Source of the DNA: Pseudomonas mangiferae | Lineage (GTDB): Bacteria; Pseudomonadota; Gammaproteobacteria; Pseudomonadales; Pseudomonadaceae | Assembly (NCBI RefSeq): GCF_007109405.1 | Contig: NZ_VJOY01000007.1 | Coordinates: 62,001-126,000 of the forward strand | Length of the DNA: 64,000 bases | Direction: 5' to 3' | Part shown: positions 26,812 through 34,956 of the stretch, one piece after another | How positions within the stretch are numbered: position 1 is the first letter of the stretch | How the letters are laid out: the number at the start of each line of letters is the position of its first letter | Program-made: the position numbers and the translations under genes | The notes under the pieces: model-generated | The model's database searches: none | What the model was told of the DNA's origin: nothing | The model's input: the letters and a program-made list of their open reading frames with translations, nothing else

Positions 26812-27300
26812 CTAGTCGGGGACCGGCAGATTGAGCGACTCCTTCACCTCTTCCATGACGATGTAGGACTTGGACTCGCGCACGTGGGGCAGCTTGAGCA
26901 GAATATCGCCGAGCAGCTTGCGGTAACTGGCCATCTCGTTGATCCGCGCCTTCACCAGGTAGTCGAAGTCACCGGAAACCAGGTGGCACTCCAGCACGTG
27001 GGGCAGCTTGAGCACGGCGCGGCGGAATTCCTCGAAGGTGTCGCCGGACTTGTAGTCCAGGCTGATCTCGACGAACACCAGCAGGCTGGCCTTGAGCTGC
27101 TGCGGGTTGAGCCGGGCGTGGTAGCCCATGATGATCCCCTCGCGCTCCAGGCGGCGGACGCGCTCGGTGCAGGGGGTGGTGGACAGGCCGACCCGCTCGC
27201 CCAGCTCGGTGAAGGAGATGCGCCCGTCCTGCTGCAGGATGCGCAGGATGTTGCGGTCGATCTTGTCCAGTTCGCGGCGGCTCTGGTGCTGGGTGCGCAT
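26812..27300 (-). CDS. lrp: Leucine-responsive regulatory protein
   Basis: Global amino-acid-sensing transcription factor of 162 residues. The N-terminal winged HTH (about 12-60) reads LDKIDRNILRILQQDGRISFTELGERVGLS; the C-terminal RAM/effector domain (about 75-150) includes VLECHLVSGDFDYLVKARI. In P. aeruginosa Lrp activates the dadA-dadX operon, found 3.5 kb away here. ATG 27300 matches the family N-terminus; an in-frame ATG at 27318 is less likely. Divergent from ydbH across 136 bases. Confidence 0.94.
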   Translation of the reverse strand: MRTQHQSRRELDKIDRNILRILQQDGRISFTELGERVGLSTTPCTERVRRLEREGIIMGYHARLNPQQLKASLLVFVEISLDYKSGDTFEEFRRAVLKLPHVLECHLVSGDFDYLVKARINEMASYRKLLGDILLKLPHVRESKSYIVMEEVKESLNLPVPD

Positions 27301-27436
27301 CGGGGAATGTCTCTGCAAAAAGCGCTTTATATACCAGCTTCCGCCCGGAAGACTCGCCCGCAGCCAGGGTAAACGCCTTGATCCGCGCGCGGCCTGCGGT
27401 CACCCTGCGGGTTCATGCCATCGAACCGGGAGGCCC

Positions 27437-30013
27437 ATGGGTCCGTTCCGCCCCCGCACCGTACGGTTGCTCCTGCTGCTCATCGTCCTGCTGGTGCTGG
27501 CGGCCTGCCTGGCGGCCGCCGCCGGCCGTGCCTGGCTGCGTAGCCAGGGGGTCGAGGCGCTGGCCTGGCAGGGGCCGTCGCTGTCCTTCGCCGGGGTCGG
27601 CCTGGAGCGGCTGACGCTGACCTGGCGCGACGCCGACGGCAATCGGCTGGAGGTGGACGCCGACGGCCTCTGGCTGTCCTGGCCGGGCGCCGCCGGCACG
27701 AACCGCGGCTACCTGCGCCAGGTGCGCGCGGCCCGCCTGGCGCTGGGCTGGCACCCGGCCCCCGACCCGGCCGAAGCGGCCCCCGCGGCGCCACCTGATC
27801 CGGCCAGCCTGCTGCGCTGGCTGCCAGGCGACCTGCGGCTCGACCACCTGATCCTCGACCTGCCCTGTGCCAGCGGCCGCTGCGTGGAACAGGGCTCCCT
27901 CGCCTTGCAGCGCAACGGCTTCGGCAACCCGGGGGGCGACCCGCTGGACCTGCGCCTGGAGGCCCGCCGCGATGGGCACGTACTGGCCCTGCGGCTGCTG
28001 GCCCAGCGCCTGGCGTCGGGCTGGACCGCCAACCTGCTCGGCCAACTGGACCAGCACCCGCTGCTGGCCCTGGCCAGCCAGCTGAAGGAGGACGCCGCCA
28101 CGCCCACCTGGCAGGGCGAACTGGACGTGCCCGGCCTGCCGGATACGACAGTCCTGCTGGACTGGCTGGCCGCCTGGACGCCCCTGGCCCGCGACCTGCC
28201 CCGGGCGCCCCAGGCCCTGCGCCTGAGCGGCAGCTGGGAACTGCGGCCGGGCGAGGGCGAAGCGCCCCTGGACCCGGCGCGGCTGTGGCGCGGCAGTGGG
28301 CACGCGCAGGTCCGGGCGGACCTGCCGCAGCCCTGGCCGGTGCCCGGCGTCGGCCTGCTGGAGGGTCGGCTGGACCTGGCCCTGGACGGCGAGGCCGGCC
28401 GCTGGCGACCGCGCCGCCTGGACGGCGACCTGCGCGCCGGTGCCTTGCAGGGCGACGCCTGGCAGATGCTGCCGGCCACGCTGCGCCCCCAGTCCCTGGC
28501 CCTGCGCCTGACGCCGCTGGAAAACGCCGCGACCCACGTGCAACTGCACCTGAGCGGCGCCGGCAAGACCCAGTTCGAACTGGATACTCGCCTGACCCTG
28601 AACGACCAGGCGCCCCTGGCGGTGCGCCTCGACGCGGCGCGGTTGTCCGCGTCCGACGTCGCCTACCACGCGCCGGCCGGCGCCCTCGACGGGCTGACGC
28701 TGGACCTGCGCCTGGATGGCCGCCTGGATCGGCAGCACGCCGAGCTGCACCTGCGGCCGACCTCCCGCGCCCGCCTCGCGCGCCTGGAGGTCCCGGGCAC
28801 CCTGGTCCTGGAGCGCCTGGTGGCGGAATCCGACGCGCTGGAGCTGGCCCTGGCCTACGGCGGCGAGGCGCCGGCGACCTTCGCGCTGCGCGGGCCGGTG
28901 TCCCTGCGGGCGGGGCGCCTGGAGCAGGCCGAGTTGCTGGACCAGGGCTGGCGGTTCGTCGGCACCCTGGACCTGCGGGACAGCGCCCAGGCCTGGAAGG
29001 GCCGGCTGGACAACGACGCCGGGCTGAAGCTGGACCTCGACGGTACGCACTCCGCCGAGGGCGCCCTGGCCCTGCATGCGCGCCTGCCGGAGCTGTTCCT
29101 GCGTGCCGGCAACCCCCTGGCGGGAACCGCCCGCCAGTGGCCGGCCCTGCTGAGCCTGTCCAGCGGGCGGCTGCGGGGCGAGGCGCAGCTGACGGTGCCG
29201 ACCGGCGCCGCGCCGGCCACCGGGACCCTCGACCTCGACGCGGACGGCCTCGACGGCATCTATGACCGCAGCGAACTGAGCGGCCTGCAGGGCCATGCGA
29301 GCCTGCGCCTGGCGCCACGAACCCTGGCGCTGGAGATGCCGGATTTGCGCGTGGCGCAGCTCAACCCCGGCTTGCCCCTTGGCCCCCTGGCGTTCGCCGG
29401 CCAGTACCGCGCCGAACGGGTCGCGCCCGCCGCCGGTCGGTTGGAGTGGCGCGAGGCCCGGGCCGGGCTGCTGGGCGGCCGCGTCTGGCTGGCGCCGGGC
29501 TCGTTGACCCTGGGCGCCGCGGATCAGCGCCTGGACCTGCACCTGGAAGGGGTGCAACTGGCCGAGCTGTTCAAGGTCTATCCCGCCGAGGGCCTGGCCG
29601 GCCAGGGCGTCATCGACGGCACGCTGCCGCTGCGCCTGGACGGCAGCGCGCTGCGCGTCGAGGCCGGCCGGCTGGCGGCCCGCGGCCCGGGCTTCCTGCG
29701 GTTCCGCTCGGAGAAGCTGCGCGCCCTGGGCCGCAGCAACCCCGGCATGGGCCTGGTGGCGGATGCCCTGGACGACTTCCGCTACGAGCGGCTCGACAGC
29801 AGCGTCGGCTACGATGAACGCGGCACCCTGCGCCTCGGCCTCGACCTGCGCGGACGCAACCCGGACCTGGAGAAGGGCCGCCCGATCAACCTCAACGTCA
29901 ACCTGGAAGAGGACCTGCCCGCCTTGCTCACCAGCCTGCAGCTCACCGACCGGGTGAGCGACACCATCCGCCAGCGTGTGCAGGACCGCCTGCGCCACGC
30001 GCCGGCGCCCTGA
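27437..30013 (+). CDS. ydbH: YdbH-family AsmA-like inner-membrane-anchored lipid-transport protein
   Basis: 858 residues. One N-terminal transmembrane anchor (about 9-30) is followed by a very long, beta-rich periplasmic body of leucine-alternating strands. The C-terminal region (about 690-850) holds the conserved DctA-YdbH block around GQGVIDGTLPLRL, FLRFRSEKLRALG and LRLGLDLRGRNPDLEKGRPINLNVNLEEDL. In E. coli YdbH belongs to the TamB/YhdP/YdbH set that bridges the envelope for phospholipid traffic and acts with YnbE and YdbL, both encoded next. Genes are spaced 13 and 10 bases apart, forming one operon. Confidence 0.9.
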   Translation: MGPFRPRTVRLLLLLIVLLVLAACLAAAAGRAWLRSQGVEALAWQGPSLSFAGVGLERLTLTWRDADGNRLEVDADGLWLSWPGAAGTNRGYLRQVRAARLALGWHPAPDPAEAAPAAPPDPASLLRWLPGDLRLDHLILDLPCASGRCVEQGSLALQRNGFGNPGGDPLDLRLEARRDGHVLALRLLAQRLASGWTANLLGQLDQHPLLALASQLKEDAATPTWQGELDVPGLPDTTVLLDWLAAWTPLARDLPRAPQALRLSGSWELRPGEGEAPLDPARLWRGSGHAQVRADLPQPWPVPGVGLLEGRLDLALDGEAGRWRPRRLDGDLRAGALQGDAWQMLPATLRPQSLALRLTPLENAATHVQLHLSGAGKTQFELDTRLTLNDQAPLAVRLDAARLSASDVAYHAPAGALDGLTLDLRLDGRLDRQHAELHLRPTSRARLARLEVPGTLVLERLVAESDALELALAYGGEAPATFALRGPVSLRAGRLEQAELLDQGWRFVGTLDLRDSAQAWKGRLDNDAGLKLDLDGTHSAEGALALHARLPELFLRAGNPLAGTARQWPALLSLSSGRLRGEAQLTVPTGAAPATGTLDLDADGLDGIYDRSELSGLQGHASLRLAPRTLALEMPDLRVAQLNPGLPLGPLAFAGQYRAERVAPAAGRLEWREARAGLLGGRVWLAPGSLTLGAADQRLDLHLEGVQLAELFKVYPAEGLAGQGVIDGTLPLRLDGSALRVEAGRLAARGPGFLRFRSEKLRALGRSNPGMGLVADALDDFRYERLDSSVGYDERGTLRLGLDLRGRNPDLEKGRPINLNVNLEEDLPALLTSLQLTDRVSDTIRQRVQDRLRHAPAP

Positions 30014-30026
30014 CGGGAGATTCGCC

Positions 30027-30206
30027 ATGCGCCTGTGCGCTCTGTTCGCCGCCCTGCTGCTGGCCGCCTGCACCCCCACCGTGCAGCTGGCCGTGCCCAA
30101 CGAGCCGATCAACATCAATCTCAACGTGAAGATCGAGCACGAAATCTACATCAAGGTCGACAAGGCCCTGGACGGCATCATCAACCCGTCCAGCGGCCTG
30201 TTCTGA
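30027..30206 (+). CDS. ynbE: YnbE-family small outer-membrane lipoprotein
   Basis: 59 residues. The lipobox is LLAACTPT; the mature part is VQLAVPNEPININLNVKIEHEIYIKVDK in character, an amphipathic beta segment typical of YnbE, which is reported to multimerise and extend the YdbH bridge to the outer membrane. It lies 13 bases after ydbH and 10 bases before ydbL. Confidence 0.92.
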   Translation: MRLCALFAALLLAACTPTVQLAVPNEPININLNVKIEHEIYIKVDKALDGIINPSSGLF

Positions 30207-30216
30207 GGAGATGCCC

Positions 30217-30561
30217 ATGACCCTGCGCCGCATACTCGCCGGCGGCCTGCTGGCCTGCTGTTTCAGTCTTCCGTTGTCCGCCATGGAGCTGGGCGACGCC
30301 ATGTCCGCCCTGGGCGCCGCCAAGCAGGGCGGCCAGGTGGGCGAGCAGCCCGACGGCTACCTGGGAGTGGTGGCAGCCGGTGGCCAGGGGGAGGAGATCG
30401 CCCGGCTGATCAACCAGGCGCGGCGCACCGAATACCAGCGCCTGGCCAAGGACAACGGCCTGCAGCTGGGAGACGTGGAAGCCCTGGCCGGGCAGAAGGC
30501 TCTGGAGAAAACCCCCGCCGGGCAGTACATCCAGGTCAACGGCAAATGGGTGCGCAAGTGA
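30217..30561 (+). CDS. ydbL: YdbL-family (DUF1318) periplasmic chaperone-like protein
   Basis: 114 residues. Signal peptide MTLRRILAGGLLACCFSLPLSA; the mature part contains the DUF1318 pattern QPDGYLGVVAAGGQGEEIARLINQARRTEYQRLA and a C-terminal GQYIQVNGKWVRK. ATG 30217 has GAGGAG six bases upstream; the ATG at 30211 directly abuts the RBS and is unlikely. In E. coli YdbL controls YnbE multimerisation. Last gene of the ydbH operon. Confidence 0.9.
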   Translation: MTLRRILAGGLLACCFSLPLSAMELGDAMSALGAAKQGGQVGEQPDGYLGVVAAGGQGEEIARLINQARRTEYQRLAKDNGLQLGDVEALAGQKALEKTPAGQYIQVNGKWVRK

Positions 30562-30588
30562 GGCCTCGCGGCTGAGCCGCCTCGCTGC

Positions 30589-30615
30589 CCGGGCGCGACA
30601 GGCCGTCGCGCCCGG
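30589..30615. terminator. Strong hairpin after ydbL, terminator or 3'-stabilising element
   Basis: An 11-base perfect inverted repeat (CCGGGCGCGAC / GTCGCGCCCGG) with a 5-base loop, 28 bases after the ydbL stop. No T-run follows, so it is not a standard intrinsic terminator; it may protect the 3' end or assist Rho-dependent termination. Confidence 0.5.
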
Positions 30616-30810
30616 TGCGCCAAACCGCTGAACTTCGCGGTTTTGCGCCTTCACTGCGGGGATGCCCCTCCGTCTGGAGGCGTCTGGCCGAGCATTCCCG
30701 CCAAATTACCCCCGCTAAACAGTGAAAACGCCTGCCCCGGCATTCCTATACTTCGTTCATCTCGTTCAAGAATAACGACGCTGCGGCGCGCCCGCGGCGA
30801 GGAGAGGAAC

Positions 30811-32109
30811 ATGCGTGTAGTGGTGCTCGGCAGCGGCGTCATCGGGACCGCCAGTGCGTATTACCTGGCCCGCGCCGGTTTCGAGGTGGTGGTGATCGAC
30901 CGCCAGCCGGCCCCGGCCCTGGAGACCAGCTTCGCCAATGCCGGCCAGGTCTCTCCCGGCTATGCCTCGCCCTGGGCCGCGCCCGGCGTGCCGTTCAAGG
31001 CCATCAAATGGCTGCTGGAACGCCACGCGCCCCTGGCCATCAAGCTCACCGGCGACGTCCAGCAGTACCTGTGGATGGCGCAGATGCTGCGCAACTGCAC
31101 CGCCGCCCGCTACGCGGTGAACAAGGAACGCATGGTGCGCCTGTCCGAGTACAGCCGCGACTGCCTCGACGAGCTGCGCGCCGAGACCGGCATCGCCTAC
31201 GAAGGCCGTCAGCTCGGCACCACCCAGGTGTTTCGCACCCAGGCCCAGCTGGACAACGCCGCCAAGGACATCGCCGTGCTGGAGCAGTCCGGCGTCCCCT
31301 ACGAACTGCTCGACCGCGCCGGCATCGCCCGGGTGGAACCGGCCCTGGCCGGCGTCACCGACAAGCTGGCCGGTGCGCTGCGGCTGCCCAACGACCAGAC
31401 CGGCGACTGCCAGATCTTCACCGCCCGCCTGGCCGAGATGGCCCGCGAGCTGGGCGTCGACTTCCGCTTCGGCCAGGCCATCGAGCGCCTGGACTTCGCC
31501 GGTGATCGGATCAACGGCGTGTGGGTCGACGGCCGGCTGGAGACCGCCGATCACTACGTGCTGGCCCTGGGCAGCTATTCGCCGCAGCTGCTCGCGCCCC
31601 TGGGCATCAAGGCGCCGGTGTACCCCCTGAAGGGCTACTCCCTGACCGTGCCCATCACCGACCCGGCCATGGCGCCCACCTCCACCATCCTCGACGAAAG
31701 CTACAAGGTCGCCATCACCCGCTTCGACCAGCGCATCCGCGTCGGTGGCATGGCCGAGATCGCCGGCTTCGACCTGGGCCTCAACCCGCGTCGCCGCGAG
31801 ACCCTGGAGATGATCGTCAACGACCTCTACCCCCGCGGCGGCGACCTGGCCCGCGCCGATTTCTGGACCGGCCTGCGCCCGGCGACCCCCGACGGCACGC
31901 CCATCGTCGGCGCCACGCCGTTCTCCAACCTGTTCCTGAACACCGGACACGGTACTCTGGGCTGGACCATGGCCTGCGGCTCCGGTCGTTTCCTCGCCGA
32001 CCTCATGGCGAAGAAGCGCCCGCAGATCAGCGCCGAAGGCCTGGACATCTTCCGTTACGGCCACACCAAGGAGAACCACAAGCATGCCAATCCAGCGCCA
32101 GCACACTAA
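30811..32109 (+). CDS. dadA: D-amino acid dehydrogenase small subunit
   Basis: 432-residue membrane-associated flavoprotein that oxidatively deaminates D-alanine and other D-amino acids, passing electrons to the respiratory chain. The FAD motif [21 protein letters not shown] is at the extreme N-terminus; [19 protein letters not shown] and the C-terminal [17 protein letters not shown] are DadA hallmarks. RBS GAGGAGAGG precedes the ATG. It overlaps the following ridA-like start by 26 bases. With DadX it forms the L-alanine catabolic route, induced through Lrp in P. aeruginosa. Confidence 0.96.
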   Translation: MRVVVLGSGVIGTASAYYLARAGFEVVVIDRQPAPALETSFANAGQVSPGYASPWAAPGVPFKAIKWLLERHAPLAIKLTGDVQQYLWMAQMLRNCTAARYAVNKERMVRLSEYSRDCLDELRAETGIAYEGRQLGTTQVFRTQAQLDNAAKDIAVLEQSGVPYELLDRAGIARVEPALAGVTDKLAGALRLPNDQTGDCQIFTARLAEMARELGVDFRFGQAIERLDFAGDRINGVWVDGRLETADHYVLALGSYSPQLLAPLGIKAPVYPLKGYSLTVPITDPAMAPTSTILDESYKVAITRFDQRIRVGGMAEIAGFDLGLNPRRRETLEMIVNDLYPRGGDLARADFWTGLRPATPDGTPIVGATPFSNLFLNTGHGTLGWTMACGSGRFLADLMAKKRPQISAEGLDIFRYGHTKENHKHANPAPAH

Positions 32110-32437
32110 TGCCCGCATGAGCCAGATCGTCGTCCACAACGGTACCGTCTACCTGGCGGGCCAAGTGGGCGACGACATGAGCGCGGGGGTCGAGCAGCAG
32201 ACCCGCGAGGTCCTGGCCAGCATCGAGCGCCTGTTGGGCGAGGCCGGCACCGACACCAGCCGCATCCTCTCGGTGACCATCTACCTGAAGAACATCGAGT
32301 CGGACTTCGCCGCCATGAACGCCGTCTGGGACGCCTGGCTGCCCGAGGGTACCGCCCCGGCCCGGGCCACCGTCGCGGCGACCCTGTGCGAGCCGGAGAT
32401 TCTCGTCGAGATGTCGGTCATCGCTGCCCTGCCTTGA
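32084..32437 (+). CDS. RidA/YjgF-family protein of the dad operon
   Basis: 117 residues, [20 protein letters not shown]..., with YLAGQVGDD near residue 24 and the C-terminal [24 protein letters not shown]. The family hydrolyses reactive enamine/imine intermediates released by PLP enzymes and amino-acid oxidases, which suits a place between dadA and dadX. The start lies inside the dadA coding end (26-base overlap), so translation is probably coupled. PA5303 is the positional counterpart. Confidence 0.93.
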   Translation: MPIQRQHTNARMSQIVVHNGTVYLAGQVGDDMSAGVEQQTREVLASIERLLGEAGTDTSRILSVTIYLKNIESDFAAMNAVWDAWLPEGTAPARATVAATLCEPEILVEMSVIAALP

Positions 32438-32497
32438 AACACCCGCGCCCGGCTTCTGCCGGGCGCCCTTTCCCAGAATCCGAAGAAGTCCATCGCC

Positions 32498-33586
32498 ATG
32501 CGTCCCGCCCGTGCCCTGATCGACCTGAACGCCCTGCGCCACAACTACCACCTGGCCCGGGAGCTTACCGGCGCCCGCGCCCTGGCGGTGATCAAGGCGG
32601 ATGCCTACGGCCATGGCGCGGTGCAGTGCGCGCGGGCCCTGCAGGGCAGCGCCGATGGCTTCGCTGTGGCCTGCATCGAGGAAGCTCTGGAGCTGCGCTA
32701 CGCCACCGTGCGCAAGCCGATCCTGTTGCTGGAAGGGTTCTTCGAGGCGGACGAGCTCAAGCTCATCGACCAGCATGACCTGTGGTGCGTGGTGCATTCC
32801 GCGTGGCAGATCGAGGCCATCGAGAAGACCCGGGTGAACCGGCCACTGACCGTCTGGCTCAAGCTGGACACCGGCATGCACCGGGTCGGCCTGCACCCGG
32901 CCGCCTACCGTGACGCCTATCGGCGCCTGATGGACAGCGGCAAGGTGGCGCGCATCGTATTGATGAGCCACTTCTCCAGCGCCGACGAGCCGGACAGCCC
33001 GCGCAACGACGTGCAACTGGCCACCTTCGCCGAGGCCAGCGCCGGCCTCGACGCCCCCATCAGCCTGTGCAACTCGCCGGGCCTGCTGCGCTGGCCGGAG
33101 ATGGCGCTGCGCCAGCGGCCGGACGACTACGTGCGGGCCGGGCTGATGATCTACGGCGCCACGCCGTTCGAGTTCCACCAGGAGCAGGCGGACCGGCTGC
33201 AGCCGGTGATGACCCTGGAATCGAAGATCATCGCGGTGCGCGAACTGCAGCCGGGCGAGCCCGTCGGCTACGGCGCCCGCTTCGTCACCGAGCGGCCGAC
33301 CCGGGTCGGGGTGGTCGCCATGGGCTACGCCGACGGCTACCCGCGTCATGCGCCCAGTGGGACGCCGGTGAGCGTCGGCGGCCGGCGCAGCCGGCTCATC
33401 GGCCGGGTCTCCATGGACATGCTCACCGTGGACCTCACCGACCTGCCCGAGGCCGGCCTCGGCACCCGGGTGGAGCTGTGGGGCCGCGAGGTGCCCGCCA
33501 GCGAAGTGGCCCACCACGCCGGCAGCATTCCCTACCAGCTGTTCTGCAACCTCAAGCGGGTGCCGGTGATCCATACCGGCGCGTGA
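32498..33586 (+). CDS. dadX: Catabolic alanine racemase
   Basis: PLP enzyme of 362 residues converting L-alanine to D-alanine for DadA. The PLP lysine is K33 in [11 protein letters not shown]; the catalytic tyrosine region is [12 protein letters not shown] (about 268-279); the substrate-site SMDML stretch follows. It lies 60 bases after the ridA-like gene in the same operon. Its length is close to that of P. aeruginosa DadX. Confidence 0.96.
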   Translation: MRPARALIDLNALRHNYHLARELTGARALAVIKADAYGHGAVQCARALQGSADGFAVACIEEALELRYATVRKPILLLEGFFEADELKLIDQHDLWCVVHSAWQIEAIEKTRVNRPLTVWLKLDTGMHRVGLHPAAYRDAYRRLMDSGKVARIVLMSHFSSADEPDSPRNDVQLATFAEASAGLDAPISLCNSPGLLRWPEMALRQRPDDYVRAGLMIYGATPFEFHQEQADRLQPVMTLESKIIAVRELQPGEPVGYGARFVTERPTRVGVVAMGYADGYPRHAPSGTPVSVGGRRSRLIGRVSMDMLTVDLTDLPEAGLGTRVELWGREVPASEVAHHAGSIPYQLFCNLKRVPVIHTGA

Positions 33587-33599
33587 GCAGCCGGGCAGA

Positions 33600-33631
33600 A
33601 TTTACAATCGCTGTGTTGTAAATAATGAACA
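33600..33631. promoter_or_regulatory. Palindrome upstream of pauR, candidate PauR operator
   Basis: ATTTACAA (33600-33607) and TTGTAAAT (33616-33623) are perfect 8-base inverted arms with an 8-base spacer. They are followed by AATGAACA, giving TGTAAATAATGAACA, which resembles the E. coli PuuR operator (AAAATATAATGAACA). It lies 69-100 bases before the pauR start. Autoregulation is inferred. Confidence 0.55.
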
Positions 33632-33699
33632 CTGTTGCCATCATACCGGCGACATCCGTTTCCCCTGCCCCCTACCTGCCCGTGAGGAGGATCACCCCC

Positions 33700-34248
33700 T
33701 TGGACGTCGGTGCTCGACTGCAAGCCATCCGCAAGCTCAAAGGCCTTTCCCAGCGCGAACTCGCCAAGCGCGCGGGCGTCACCAACAGCACCATCTCCAT
33801 GATCGAGAAGAACAGCGTCAGCCCCTCCATCAGTTCGCTGAAAAAGGTGCTGAGCGGCATCCCGATGTCCCTGGTGGAGTTCTTCTCCATCGACTTCGAG
33901 CAGGAAACCCCGGTGCAGGTGGTGTACCGGGCCGACGAGCTGGTGGATATCTCCAGCGGCGCGGTCACCATGAAGCTGATCGGCAAGGCCCACCCGAGCC
34001 GCAGCATCGCCTTCCTCGACGAGACCTACCCGCCCGGCTCCGACACCGGCGACGAGATGCTCAACCATGACGGCGAAGAGGCCGGCATGCTGGTGGACGG
34101 ACGCCTGGAGCTCACCGTCGGCAACGAGGTGTTCGTCCTGGAAAGCGGCGACAGCTACTACTTCGAGAGCAACCGCCCGCATCGTTTCCGCAACCCTTAC
34201 GAGCATCCGGCGCGGCTGATCAGCGCCACCACGCCGGCGAATTTCTGA
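33700..34248 (+). CDS. pauR: PauR/PuuR-family XRE-cupin transcriptional repressor
   Basis: 182 residues from a TTG start at 33700, with GAGGAGG nine bases upstream; this matches the length of PAO1 PauR (PA5301). The HTH (about 1-60) reads VGARLQAIRKLKGLSQRELA then NSTISMIEKNSVSPSISS; the C-terminal cupin (about 105-180) has TGDEMLNHDGEEAGMLVDG and YYFESNRPHRFRNP. PauR represses gamma-glutamylated polyamine catabolic genes in P. aeruginosa. A palindrome upstream suggests autoregulation, and similar motifs occur before kauB and the cupin gene here. Longer upstream ATG frames are open but unsupported. Confidence 0.92.
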   Translation: MDVGARLQAIRKLKGLSQRELAKRAGVTNSTISMIEKNSVSPSISSLKKVLSGIPMSLVEFFSIDFEQETPVQVVYRADELVDISSGAVTMKLIGKAHPSRSIAFLDETYPPGSDTGDEMLNHDGEEAGMLVDGRLELTVGNEVFVLESGDSYYFESNRPHRFRNPYEHPARLISATTPANF

Positions 34249-34404
34249 GCCCGGGCACCGGCCCGTCATCGCCTGCTGCGACCGTATGCCGCAAGCCCTT
34301 GCGCGGCGCAGGGTTGTTTCGATGTGCCGGGCTTACCGGTATACTGGCGCCCGCCCGCGAAAACCGTGGCCGCGGGCGTGACTAGCCACGATGAGGGTGT
34401 AAGG

Positions 34405-34827
34405 GTGAACCTAATCAATAAAATGCTGGCGGCGCAGGTTGCCGTCCTGGCCCTGTGGGCGGTAAGCGCTCAGGCCGCGACCAAGGATGAAATCGCCGAG
34501 CGGCTCAAGCCGGTGGGCGAAGTCTGCGTCACCGGTCAGGAGTGCAAGGGCGTCGAAGCCGTGGCCGCCAGTGCCGGCGGTGGCGCACGCACCCCCGACG
34601 ACATCATCGCCAAGCATTGTGGCGCCTGCCATACCGCCGGCGTGCTGGGCGCGCCGAAGATCGGCGACAGCGCTGCCTGGAAAGAGCGCGCCGACCACCA
34701 GGGCGGCCTCGACGGCATCCTGGCCAAGGCCATCACCGGTATCAACAGCATGCCGCCCAAGGGCACCTGTGCCGACTGCAGCGATGACGAGCTGAAGGCC
34801 ACCATCAAGAAGATGTCCGGCCTGTAA
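34405..34827 (+). CDS. cycB: Cytochrome c5
   Basis: 140-residue periplasmic/membrane-associated electron carrier. Signal peptide about 1-24 (LALWAVSAQA), heme motif C72-GA-C75-H76, probable axial methionine M116 in INSMPPKGTC, and the extra cysteine pair C122/C125 characteristic of c5 cytochromes. Start taken as GTG 34405 with GAGGG seven bases upstream; ATG 34423 would shorten the signal peptide. Neighbouring pauR as in PAO1. Ends at a strong terminator. Confidence 0.92.
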   Translation: MNLINKMLAAQVAVLALWAVSAQAATKDEIAERLKPVGEVCVTGQECKGVEAVAASAGGGARTPDDIIAKHCGACHTAGVLGAPKIGDSAAWKERADHQGGLDGILAKAITGINSMPPKGTCADCSDDELKATIKKMSGL

Positions 34828-34846
34828 CGCTCCCCGTCGTGCCACG

Positions 34847-34877
34847 CGAAGCCGCCTCCGGGCGGCTTCGTCGTTTT
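34847..34877 (+). terminator. Intrinsic terminator of cycB
   Basis: CGAAGCCGCC / GGCGGCTTCG arms with a TCCG loop, followed by TCGTTTT, 20 bases after the cycB stop. Confidence 0.9.
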
Positions 34878-34956
34878 CGGCCGGTGGATCCGGGTGAGCA
34901 ATGCGCGCCCGGCTCGGGTCCAACCCCGCACTGCCGTCGTCGCGAAGGAGTTCACC

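Noticed and set aside
27413-30124. 903-codon leftward open frame opposite ydbH
   Set aside because: Antisense shadow of ydbH; low-complexity Q/G/A composition and no family features.
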